From positions 5,766,001-5,830,000 of the forward strand of contig JAEILZ010000001.1 of assembly GCA_018873225.1 (NCBI GenBank): a stretch of DNA of 64,000 nucleotides, given 5' to 3'. Both the position numbers and the translations under genes were made by a program. Source of the stretch: [Phialemoniopsis] sp. UDSM-2020 (taxonomy: Eukaryota; Ascomycota; Sordariomycetes; Thyridiales; Thyridiaceae). Positions 25,470 through 36,651 of this stretch are shown piece by piece; the first letter of the stretch is position 1; the number at the start of each line of letters is the position of its first letter. Below the pieces are notes generated by a model. It saw only the letters and a program-made list of their open reading frames with translations, made no database searches and was not told the DNA's origin.

Positions 25470-28083
25470 ATGGACTCTGGCACCCCGCAACAAACAGCAT
25501 CCAGCAGCCCGAGCTCATCTTCAAACCAGCCAGGCGGTCACAGAAATCAGAGGGGTGCCATCGCCGCACAGGTAAGCCGATCTGTGGGCGTCTCGAGGCG
25601 CGGTCGCAACTCGCTAATCGAAAACCCAAATCCTGCCTACCCCTTCCAGTATCTCTTTTGCATTTCACATTTCACCCAAAGTGCTGCATAAGTTGCCTCT
25701 TGTCCGTTTCAATTATCGGCACGCTAGCGACCGCCGAGACCATTGTTCCTCTTCGACCCTTGCTGACCTAGCCCGCTCTCTTTTAGGCCTGTGATACTTG
25801 CAGGAACAGGAAGCAAAAGTGTGACGAACAGAGGCCAAAATGTGGCACTTGCCAGAGATTCGGGCACGAATGCCGGTATCGAGAACCGCAGCCGACCAAG
25901 TACGTACTTTCCTGTTACTTGACCTCTGCATTTGACCGTGCTCTGGCGCTGGCCTTGCCAAGGCCATCCAGACAACTCTTTGGGCTGACATGGGGCGTGA
26001 GCGTGTAGAAAAGACAAGACGCTGGTAGAAATCCTGGATCATGTCAAAGGGTTGCACGAAAAGGTCGACAATATTGGACGACGGCTCCCTCTCCACTCGA
26101 ATCAGTTCAGCCAGCAGGGTACTGCGCCGCCTATCGTCACTAATCCCATTCTAGGCTCGGAAGCGCTTCCCACTCTCCCTTTGCCCCTGGAACAGCACCA
26201 CACAGATACCGCAGCTGCTGTGACCGACAGCGGTTCATATAGCTATGTCTCTGCGGTACACCAGATGCTGGGGTGGCCGATGGTTGCGCAGCTCCTGGAA
26301 TCGTCACTTCCGCCGCCCGAGCTACGCCGGCTCGATCTCACCAGGATCGCTAACGAGGGTGCTGCCATGATTCTTGGCGTGGACATGGAAGCATTGGCCG
26401 ACCTCAGAATTCCCCCGCCGGCATCCGTCAACGATATAGCAGCAGCGACCTTTGGCCTTGATTGGGACACGATGAGGAACCTCTGCAACGCCTTTTTCGA
26501 TGCGTTCAACAGTGTATTCCCTCTCGTCGATCGCGGCTTGTTCATGGATAACACCTTGCCCTCGGTGGTCGAAGGCCAATTCAGCGAGCCTCTTTCATCC
26601 GCTTTGACCTACATTATTCTTGCCCTCGGACAGGTCGCACTGGATGGTGTCGCACTGGATGGTATGCAGGGTACTGTCCTTGGAGTCCACGGCTCTCAAG
26701 AGCAGCCCCCTGGATTAGCTCTCTTTAACGCGGCCAGGTCGAAAATGGGCCACACTGTCACAAACTGTAGCATCGAGAACATTCAGGTTTTCGCTCTGGC
26801 GGGGTGAGGGCTCCTCTCTGGGATTCGTCATTGTCTGGTATTGTGTGCGAGACTGATAGATGATTGCAGCCTCTATTGTGGAACTTGTTCCCGCCATCTG
26901 GTAAGCTCCTGGTGTCAAGTACGAAACGCTTGTTCGCAAGTCTGGCTGACTTGGGGAACAGGACTTCTGGAGATACACGCATGCTGCTTCGTTAATTTGC
27001 AAGCTTGTTCTCATAACGTATGCACAAATCGATAACCCCCTCTCCATCGCGAAGCTCTCTGGAATGATGCGCCTAACATTGTGTGACCAGAAACCGGTCG
27101 ATTCTTGAATCGCCGCACGCAGAACACATACGGAAACTGTTCTGGTTTTGTGTCGTGACGGAGACGTGTGTCGTATCCATTCCCTCATGAAACCTCTGAC
27201 CATCATGACTAACCTCACCTTCAGGATGTTCAATCTCGAGCTGAACCTGCCGACGTCCGGGCTGGAGAAGCTCGAAACCCAGGTTGGCGTACCCGGATTC
27301 AGCGGCTCGTATTCACAGGGGAATTATATGGCCAATCAAAGCTCCCAGTCCCAGTGGCATTTCGAATCGCAGATTTACCTCCGGGGAAAAGCCATGCAGG
27401 GTCACACTCTTCTTAGCAGCGGTGAGTACCACTTGCAGTCTGATCAGAGGCAGAAGGGGGGATCTCCCAGTCTCAACTTGAGTCCTGGAGCCTTCGTCCA
27501 CTTTATACGTTGTTGGGGTTGACCGGAAGAATACACAGGGCCCCTCCCAAGCGAATTTATTATGTCGTTTCCTGACACCGTTCGGGGGCTAGCTGCCCAG
27601 CTCGACCAACAATGGGTATACATCACCTCTCTCAGCCCTGTTCCCTATACCGACAGCTTTTACACTCCCTTGCTCCGCACACGCCACTGTATTGCACAAC
27701 TCGCCATCTACCGCCCTTTCATCTATAAAGCCTTAAACCATCCGGCACTAATGACCCCGGATGACATTGAGGGAGTAGCGCAGTGCCTCAAAGCTTGTCT
27801 GAAGTGGCCGCTTATCATGTCGGCATCGAGTGCCCGCAGGCGGCTTCCATATCTGTTGTTCTGGACCCAAAATGTTCTTGGGGCGTTGGTTATCCTGCAC
27901 CTCTCGAGTCGGGTAGCGATGCTGCTCAACATCCGACAGTCGATGTGCGGCAATAACTTTGAGCTCGAGGCGCGCGAGACGGTCGATATGTATCTCGAGT
28001 GGTTGCGAGATCTCAGCGCGGTGGACAGTGCGGCCGACTGGGCTTGGAGCGTGGCCAGTTGCCTGTACCGCGTGGAGGAATGA
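25470..28083 (+). CDS. Zn2Cys6 fungal transcription factor with fungal-specific middle homology region
   Basis: Eight exons (25470-25571, 25787-25899, 26009-26803, 26870-26900, 26962-27017, 27091-27165, 27225-27421, 27539-28083) give 637 residues. The DNA-binding cluster starts exactly at exon 2: ACDTCRNRKQKCDEQRPKC then GTCQRFGHEC, spacing CX2CX6CX6CX2CX6C at residues 36-62. The linker after it (DKTLVEILDHVKGLHEKVD) can form a dimerising coiled coil. The regulatory domain has NLCNAFFDAFNSVFPLVDRG, ALTYIILALGQVALDG, the spliced LYCGTCSRHLDFWRYTHAAS and RKLFWFCVVTETMFNLELN motifs of the Fungal_trans/MHR fold. The targets are unknown; no metabolic cluster adjoins it, so it may act in trans. The small internal exons are supported by phase and by family motifs crossing each junction. 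Confidence 0.88.
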
Positions 28084-31000
28084 AGGCCGAGCGAGTTACA
28101 AGAGAGCTGAGGGGGATGCATTCTGGGGGAGTTTCTGGAAAGGGACGTGGCGGAACAGGCCGCTGTAGTCTTTACAATGGGTTGAGGGCGGACAAAAATC
28201 TTAGTTTTGGGGTTCTCTCCTCGCTTTTGACGGAGAATCGCCTTTTTGCTGTTCCATTTCTTTTCACTCTCGACGAACGATTACGAAGTACACGCAGAGC
28301 GTAACGATCAGCATATCATGAGGGCGTACGGCGTCGCTGGAGGCGCATCCATTGCATCATGCATGGCCATTGGGCCGGGGGAGTAGCGGAGGAGTGGAAG
28401 GACAGATGGGCGTGAGCGAGGCGACGATCCGGGGCGGAAGTGGCAAGAAGTCTGTGCAAGAAGGGGAACCAAGGCCGAAAGATAGAAGAGGCAGAAGCGG
28501 TGCTGAGCGGCCCGCCGCATGTTCTACAGTTTCAACGGTTCAACCCAAGATCTAGTGATGCCAAATTCCAGTCGCCGGCAAGGCAGAGTGCGTGATCGAT
28601 TTTTAGTGTCTTCTACTCGATATCAACTGTATAAGATGATCCGTCTACTTGGCAAGCAGGGTCCTCCCTTCTTCCGTTCGGGTACAGCACCCTCCCGTTC
28701 CCGACTCGTTTGCCGACTATGTAATGATGCTTACATACTCGCGTCACCGACACACCCGGGCCGCCGACACCTCCGTGATTGCCCGTCAGAGGTCTGATCA
28801 GGAATAATCACTTACCTAGGTCTCGACAGATGCATAACATGGTTAGAGTATATTTGTGTGCCTCTCCTCGCCTGGATCGCAGGGTCGAGGCAACTAGGGG
28901 TTGCGTGCCGTCGCGGAATCCCGTGCGGCCGGTGGATATCGGGGACCCCCATGCCATCCCGGTGAGCAAGGGCCACCCGGGCCGGCGTAATTGCGCCAAA
29001 TCGGCCGCCCGGCTCCGGGGACAGGATGAGCATGAAGTTTCGCGCGAATTGCGAAAAGAAAGGGGTTCTTAGACAGGTGCACGGACGGAGCCGGCCGCCG
29101 GGCGATGCCATGTGAGACAGACTATAGGGACGGTCGCGTCGCGCGCGCAATGTCTCACACTCGCACGCCGCGGAGAGAATCTAGCCACAGCGGCGAATAT
29201 CCAGTCGAGATAGAAAAGATAGGTAGCTTAAAGCTTTGTGACGACTTACTACCATCATAAGCAACGTGAAGTGACGTCACGACTGCTGGCAGCTGTCAAC
29301 TGGGATAAGAGACATCGTGTGTTTTATTCCCGGGCGGCGATGGAAAGTGTAGATTCTAGCCGCTCTTGGTTGCGGGTACTTACCTCTCCGAAGTCCTTAC
29401 CTATCAGAGGTGGTATCCGTCGATGTTTGCCACCCTCATTGCTGCAGCAATTGCGGTGCGGACATACGCGTCTCTCGCATCCAAGTATCCGATGGAAGAA
29501 ACTAGCGTCGTCCCCAGCTCAGAGGATCGATGATTCGTCTCGAGCGACACAGATGGGGCTCCAAAAGCAATGTTTCTTGCGGTTGGGGAGTGGACCTTCG
29601 CCTGCCTCGTCTCCGTCTCGTGTCATTGCCTGCACCATGCTGGCCGCCTCCGTCTCTCGCGAGAGCTTGGCCCGGAGTCAGGGACAAGACTCATCTCGGG
29701 AAAGACTTGGCTTCTTGGAAAGGAACGGCGTGTCGTCAAAAGAGACTTGCGGGGGCGACAGCTGCATCGGACCTGACACTATACTAGTTTTGCAATGCGC
29801 AAACTCCACCACGCGGTCCCCATTTCGGTCACTCGAGCACGTGGTGGTCGACTATAGTTTTCCGAAGGAGTATAGCCGACGATTATGTCTTGCGCCGGCC
29901 GGCCGGTGGGACGAATGGGGCCACGATCTCTTCCTGCGCTGCTGAGCTGCGAAGATGCGCAAGCATGCCGGAGCTAGGATAGTCTGATTCTTGTTTGAAA
30001 GCCGGCGCAAAGATCATATGCGCGGCGTCGACTTCAACAAGAAGCAGCAACTCCCTTTATCGCTGTCAGTCTTTGGTTGTGTGCGCAAAGTATAGTATGG
30101 ATCGTCGTCGACCTTGGCGTTGATACACTGCGTGGCAAATGCCTGACAGCACCGACAATCCCAAGACCTATGCGACCCATTGATTGGCATCTATGGTGCT
30201 GTATCGTCCAGCGCGAGTGAGCCGACTGGTCGACGAAAATTGAGACCGGTATGTCATGTGCTGGCGACGACACGGGGGTCGTATAGTCGTGTCATGAGAT
30301 CCACCCTGTCATGCCGGTTCTCCGTGTGCATGTCTCACAAGACCCACCCGACGTCGAGTATAGAAATCGGACCACCGTCCGCCCCCGTAGACGATGATGG
30401 GTATAAATCTGTCATGGTCGTATGTATTGCACGTACGGTCGAGCGAACATACGGGCATTGGCATAGGTGGCGGGGTGCGGATGTGGTTGCGAATAATCAT
30501 TGTCGGGGTACCCGTGCGGCTGTTGCAACCCGTCGTATCCACCAGACCGGAGGGTCAGTTGTCGGCGACAACGAGAAGGTATCATGACTCTGGGCAGCCA
30601 ACGTGCTAGCCTGGTGCACATTCATGGGAATGGGCGGAGGCTGTCCAGAGATCGGTCAAACCAGACGGTCGCGCAAGCCTAAAAGTCATCGACAGGTACA
30701 TCCGAATGCATTCTGGTCAACCTTTTTGGTGGCTAGTGCCATGTCAAATCGGAACAGGCCAGCCAGGGCAATTCCGCAGTAGATAGAGTTGGCAACGGCA
30801 TGCTTTTGTCGGATGTGTCGGTGAAATATCGAAGTGTGGGTGGGTGGTCGAGACGCGTCGCGGTTTGCACACGTTATCGATGGTGTATGGTCGCAACGAT
30901 CGATCGAAACGCATCGTGCTGGCGCGTTGTATATTCGATGCTTCGGTATCTGTACCACCTGGTCAGTACCGCTCTCCACGTCAGGCATGCCCTCGCTGGG

Positions 31001-34000
31001 AAGTGAGTGAAGGGATCTCACCGTCGTGCAACTTGCATGTGGACCACGCAGAGGAGTGTTCGGTAGACATGAACAACTCCGAAGGAGGTCGCCGGAAGAG
31101 GCGGTGGGACCGCGTTCGCTTGTGGCTTGAGCAGTCTGTTTGAAGATGATTCCAAGGCCATCAAGTTTGTGACGTGTGCGTCGTCGTCAAGCTGTCCATG
31201 TTGCCAGTGGCTGCCACATGCAGAGCTTCCATCAGAAACTCGAACCATGACCTCAAAGCCACAAGTAGGACAATCCAGATCCGCTTCCGACCCCAAGGAA
31301 ACGTGCATCATCGTCCAAGCGGCGTAGTCGAGTTGTAATTGAGGTCAGCTCGCCGAACAGGGACGCGTACCCGTGGAGTAGGAGACAATGACTGTACTCG
31401 CGCAGCTTCTCTCAACGTTGCACGTGCAGGTAGAGGGTAAGGTATCTTGCATCGTCGTCGACTCGTAGCTTCCGTCTTCTGGAAGGCCATGGGCGCGGCA
31501 AGTGTCAACTTGAAGAAATGGAGTCGTCATGGAAGGCAGCTTCCCCCTTTCGGTGTCTGGTCGCAGTGGATCCTCTTCCGGCACGGGAAGCCACAATACA
31601 CCTCGGCCGTCGCTTCCCGCTTCTCGCTGCTCGAGTTTCGACTACGGCGAAATTTCGAACGATGTGAGAAGATCCTCGGTAAGTTGTTGCTCAAGGTCTA
31701 TGGTGAACGGAAGCTGTGCTGATGGACGAGTAAAAGAATTGGGCAGCCAGATTGGTGGAACCCCTGTCGTGTTACATCCTTCCAGACCGCGACCAAACGG
31801 CGCTACTTGTCGGAACGACACACACTCCGCGTGCACTCAGCCCTACGGCACAAGCACAACATGAGAGACTGTGTCGTCGCTATGACGCCACCAAGCGCCG
31901 GGCCCTTGCCAGAAAGAAGAAAAGGGCAAAAGTATAAAAACGAGAAGGGCCTATTTCATGTGACGATGAACTGCCGACTGTCAGATAATCCAGCAAAGTC
32001 TCGTTCTCTGCGCTGTGGACGTACTTCGTACCCTATCAGTCTCGTTTTCCACTTTCGTCGATACACGCACTACATACTTCGTTTGAACTGTGCCTGGCAG
32101 CAACGGTTCGTCTTAGGTCCGCCCTCGACACGCGCCACTCTAGGCCCGGATCGCCGATGCCACAGGCCCGACTAGCAGTGAAATCAACAGCCAACAACAC
32201 CCGCGCCCCCTCCCGCCCCGTAGTTGAAACAGAACTGGCCCACTCCGGAGCTGTGGATTTGACAAGACACCAGGCTTTGCTCGAAACGCAACTAAGAAGC
32301 GATGGAGGAGAACCGCTTGGCCGAAAGTGGTATGAAGCCGGTGACACAGAATCCAGTCCGGGGTCTTCGAACGACACTAGATGCTGCCAGCTTAGCGGAC
32401 GCGGCGGGCTAATTTACTCCCTTCGGTCGAGGAGCCGTTGGTCCTGTCTTTCATGGTCCCTGATCAGGCCATGTTGGGCATCATGGCGAACGCTAACCCA
32501 GCCAACAGATCAAAGTCGAGACACCGCGACAGCCGCAAGGCAGGGAATCCATGCTTGAGAAATTTAATGGTATTGCCTCACAAGGTAATGCTCCCGAGAT
32601 CGGCATCAGATGAAATCAAATCAAAGCAGATCCGACGCCACAGTGCAGGAGGCGCGGATTGGATCCGCGCTGAGGACTTTGTGATTTGTGATGGTGCAAC
32701 TTCGTGATGGTGCGCAACTAGGCAAGCGGCAGAATCGGTTCGAAGCTTGGGGAGACAGAGTTCAGACCCCCCCGGGCTGACTGGATTGTGGACGCAGAAA
32801 CGGTCGGGTTCGCCTCGGGCCCGGTGGTGTGGTGGTTGGGATTTACATGTCTTGCATGTTAGACAAGGTTTTGGCCGTCCAACACTCCAGGGCTGGAATG
32901 CTTGTGGCGTTTTGCAGCGTCGTTAGACCACTGCAAGCAACCAATGCCTAGCCAAAGAAAGGCGAGGAACCAGGTCTTCCTGGGGTTTGTCTCAGGGGAT
33001 GGCATGTAAACATAATATTCACGACGCCGCCTCTGGGTAATCCATTCGCCTGACATTCAATAAGATTGTAGAATCGCGGCATGTGTGAGCATCTTGCCTA
33101 CTTTGCCTGCCTGCGCAGTAGCGAAAGAGAGAGCAAGTGGCCATGCTATCGCACACTAAAGCACATGGTGTAGCTGCTAGACCGAAGGTGTGTTGGAAAA
33201 TATGGTGGCTAGACCGAGCAAGTAGTGGACGCGAACTGCCTAGAGTGCGCTGCACACCACAGCTAAGGGCTGCTTGGATCAGGATGCCTAGAAGGCCGGG
33301 ATACACGTCGTACCCGGTAACTGTGTTGGGTAATCCGCCTTGAGGAGTAGAGAAAGGTGTTCGTGCTGATGCGCAGCGTCTTTTCAGGGCGTTGACTTGG
33401 CGGCATCAAGTCAAATCCCCTGAATTGTTTCGCTGTTGCTGATGTTTACGGCAGGGCCCAATTGTCCGGAAGCCTATGATAAACTTTCAGGTGATCGACT
33501 AAGACGGGATGAAGACGGACCTTTGTCTCCTCCCTGTATCTATCAATGACGTTGCTGTACTTCGTAGGGAGTACGAAGCAAGATATGTACTTTAGATGGG
33601 TTTGTATCCCGTTCCCACGTGTTTCTCCCGTGTCTTGAACCTTCTCCTCGTATCTCAAGTGGTGTTTGTGTCGGTCTTCTTCTTCTGTGGAAACATCTGC
33701 CGTAGTTGTTCGGACCCCCTTCAGCCCTGCAAGGCCACGCTCTACAGAGTCGAGCGCCCGTTACGGAAGCCCTGAACGAGTCGCCCGTAACTTGGTTCGG
33801 GAAGGGTGCTTAATGCTACCTGTTTCCTCGTCCTAGAGTATATGGGCATATCTCTTTATTCCCTTGAATGCCTTGACGTTTATGCCTGTCCTAATCAACA
33901 CGCGGTTTGGCTAACACGCCCGCAGCCACCCCCAACAGACCTTTGACATGCTCGACTTCGCGCTGCAGACAACATCGATACAAGCTTCTCGGAGACTGGC

Positions 34001-35952
34001 CGACACTGAAGCTTGGTCGTGGCTCTACAGGCAATCATGAAGCATCTTGTTGAATCAGGACGATTCTTACATACCAAGATGGGTCTACACAGTAGGCATC
34101 GCACAGGTGCAGAGTGCATCCCTCGATCTCGTCTTCTTCTGCCTTGGTCTCTTTGAATCTTGAGGAATATTTGATGTTGGCCTTCGCCGACCTTCTAACG
34201 GCCACAGAGCGCAGTGCTCTGTCAACACTACTTCAATAGATCTTCCTACTTGCCCATTCCATGCGCGTCGAATCCATCTCGATCGATCGTCGACAGCTTT
34301 CCCCCTTGGCACTTCCTCGCACAACTCAGTTGCTCCTCTTCCTCCTCCTTCTCAGCAGCCTTCTAGCCCAGCCACGCATGGAACTTCCTTGTTGGACGCG
34401 TTGTGCAACAGCGTTCTGGGGCTGACCACCTGTGTCGAGGCATGCGCTTTTGAACTGCATCATGTATATCGACACCCGAGGACCCCTGACTTAGGACAAG
34501 GGTGTCCCCGTTGACCATGGAATCTATCAAGGGGTTGCTCAACTGCCAGTTGGTATCGCTCGAAGCCAGCGACAATTTGCATGAGGACAACGCTGGCAAC
34601 AGGTCTGGGGCCAGAAGTCGATCACCTGAGCCTACATCTAAACCTGCAGCCGATCTCTATCTGCAAGAACGACCGATGGAGAAGCATGGCTAGATTCGGC
34701 AGGTGGCTCGGCAGAACACAGCGACATCCTTGTACTAACGTGCATGGACTGGCCAGTGTTGGCTAATGGCTCGCGGTCATCTACTAATTGTACCTTGTGC
34801 GCGGCAGCATGAACAGTACAATGATCACTGATGGGGCCGATCCTTGGACAGATTACTTCCAGCAACACAGCGTCTTCATTGCAAGGACGACGAACGACGA
34901 CCGGATGCGTGTGCCTTCTCAACCTGAAGCATGCATGCGGCACGAGGACTTGAAAGGTAGCGCCCTAGTCAAGCTGCACGAAGGCTCAGGCTGAACTCGA
35001 CTGTCGATGGCCGACCTACAACACTCTTCTATAATCTGCCTCCATACCGACCACATTGCCTTGGAGGAATGCGCAGCCTTACCAAGTTATCCTCCTGAAT
35101 GGAGTTACTGTTCTAGGACCGACACTTCACCCCGTGTGTCAGTCAAAGACACCTTTGACCTACCCAGGTTACGCAATCCGGTCAACTAAGTTTAGGTAAT
35201 CGAACATGCTACAGGGAGATATTCGAGATTTCGTTGCTTTGCTCAATACGCTGGCTCCAGTCATTCACGACAGACCGGTCTTCAAACTCCAACACACCTT
35301 GCAGGGAATCAAGCGAAGTTCCTTATCATCATGTGTTGGGCAATCACAATGGATCTCAGAAGCGATGTATCACCAGCTCGAAGGCCCTGAACCCAAGATT
35401 CGGTTGAAGAATTGATATTTGCGACACAGCTCGAACGAATTCTCTGTTGCGAGGAGGCATTCGCATTAACCATCATAGGAGATACTATATCTTGGAGACA
35501 TGGGTTTCCCGAAAGTCGACGAACATACAGCCGACAACTACAGATTTGGCAGCTCCTATAGTGGACTACTCAGGGCTTGTAGGCCAGATCGATTCCAATG
35601 AGAAAGGCCTACCGTTGTTGCAGCACAATCAGGGCTGTATCGCCTTCGGACTATGAACCTGACCCCCAATCCATGCCACACAACTAGTTGGTGGTTGACA
35701 AACTCAGAAACACGGATTCGAATGGCGGTGTTGAAAGAAGGACTATCTATACTGCTCCACAGATCGTCGTCCACAAAATCCACAGGACAATTGGCGTTGT
35801 CGAGAGTCAACATACGCCCTCTATCCCTAGATACCGGAAGCATACAGTGTGCTCTATCCCATACTCCCGAGGAACTGAAGCAGCTAACCACATCAAGTTT
35901 GAGGCATGCCCGAGGCGTCCCGAGTCGTACACCTGCTCGTAACGCTTGACAA
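28084..35952. other. 7.9-kb gene-poor stretch; CpG-rich part at 28.8-31.4 kb
   Basis: No ATG-initiated frame shows a recognisable domain or a convincing intron chain. The 28.8-31.4 kb portion is noticeably rich in CG dinucleotides, unlike RIP-damaged DNA. The 33-35.9 kb portion is more balanced. The longest frame (ATG at 29340, 201 codons, stop at 29945) is Ser/Arg-rich and unassigned. I see no transposase, reverse transcriptase, terminal repeat or tRNA signatures. Confidence 0.5.
29111..29159. repeat. 9-bp inverted repeat TGTGAGACA / TGTCTCACA around a GC-rich spacer
   Basis: TGTGAGACA (29111-29119) and its exact reverse complement (29151-29159) flank a 31-nt spacer rich in CG. A further copy of TGTCTCACA lies at 30331-30339. 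Function unknown; it could be a protein-binding palindrome or chance. Confidence 0.5.
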
Positions 35953-36651
35953 CTAATATGCACTATTTATCACAACTCCAACCAACCCACTGAACATCAG
36001 CAATCCAAACTGCAGGCCCTCCATCCGACTCAAGCCGCGACTCGGGGCACTTGTCTGTGCCGGCGAGCCCGCAGGCCCCGTCCCCGGCGTCCCTGAACCA
36101 CCCGTCGCCGTTGCCGTTGTCGGACCGGTCCCCGCCGTCGTCGTAGTAATCACCCCGTCCGCCGCTTCGCAAGCCCCCGCAAACGCGACAGTCCAGTTCA
36201 AGAAGATACAACCGAAGGGCGCCCAGCCGCCGTTATACCAGCTGTCGGGGCACTCCTCGGCGAGCGAGTACACCTTTGTGCTGTGGGCATTCCACCACAA
36301 CGACCCGCTGCTCGCAAATGACGTGAAGTGCGGCAGCAGCGTCGACGGCACCGCAGCGGTGAAGCCGCACCACTCGGACGCCTCGGGAATGCGGCAGGCG
36401 AAACTGTCCAAGCCCGTCTTGGTGCTGCAGTCCGCGACCAGCCCGTTCGCGTACGAGCTGAAGGCGGTGCTGAGGGCGCCGGTCGGCCGCGGCACGTCGA
36501 ACACGCTCGTCAGGTTGATGTACGTGCACTGCGAGGCCGTGGTTGTCAAGACGGGGGAGGCAGTTGGGAGGAGGCGGGAGTATGCCGACGTGTTGAAGGC
36601 GCCGACACCGGCTGCAAGCACGAGCGCGACGAGACCCACCGCCGATCTCAT
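35953..36651 (-). CDS. Predicted secreted protein with hydrophobic C-terminal tail (GPI- or membrane-anchored)
   Basis: A single exon encodes 232 residues. The start is the first ATG; the open frame extends upstream only through a GTG, which is not a plausible eukaryotic start. Residues 1-18 (MRSAVGLVALVLAAGVGAF) form a clear signal peptide. The mature part has several cysteines (QCTYINLT, ADCSTKTGLDSFACRIP, SEWCGF, EECPDSWYNGGW, FGCIFLNWT, GACEAADG) able to form disulfides, and possible N-glycosylation sites. A Thr/Gly/Ser/Pro-rich low-complexity stalk follows, then a hydrophobic end (FGLLMFSGLVGVVINSAY). This layout is typical of fungal cell-surface proteins anchored by GPI or a tail helix. 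No enzymatic motif is seen. It is the only convincing gene in a block of nearly 19 kb. Function unknown. Confidence 0.75.
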   Translation of the reverse strand: MRSAVGLVALVLAAGVGAFNTSAYSRLLPTASPVLTTTASQCTYINLTSVFDVPRPTGALSTAFSSYANGLVADCSTKTGLDSFACRIPEASEWCGFTAAVPSTLLPHFTSFASSGSLWWNAHSTKVYSLAEECPDSWYNGGWAPFGCIFLNWTVAFAGACEAADGVITTTTAGTGPTTATATGGSGTPGTGPAGSPAQTSAPSRGLSRMEGLQFGLLMFSGLVGVVINSAY

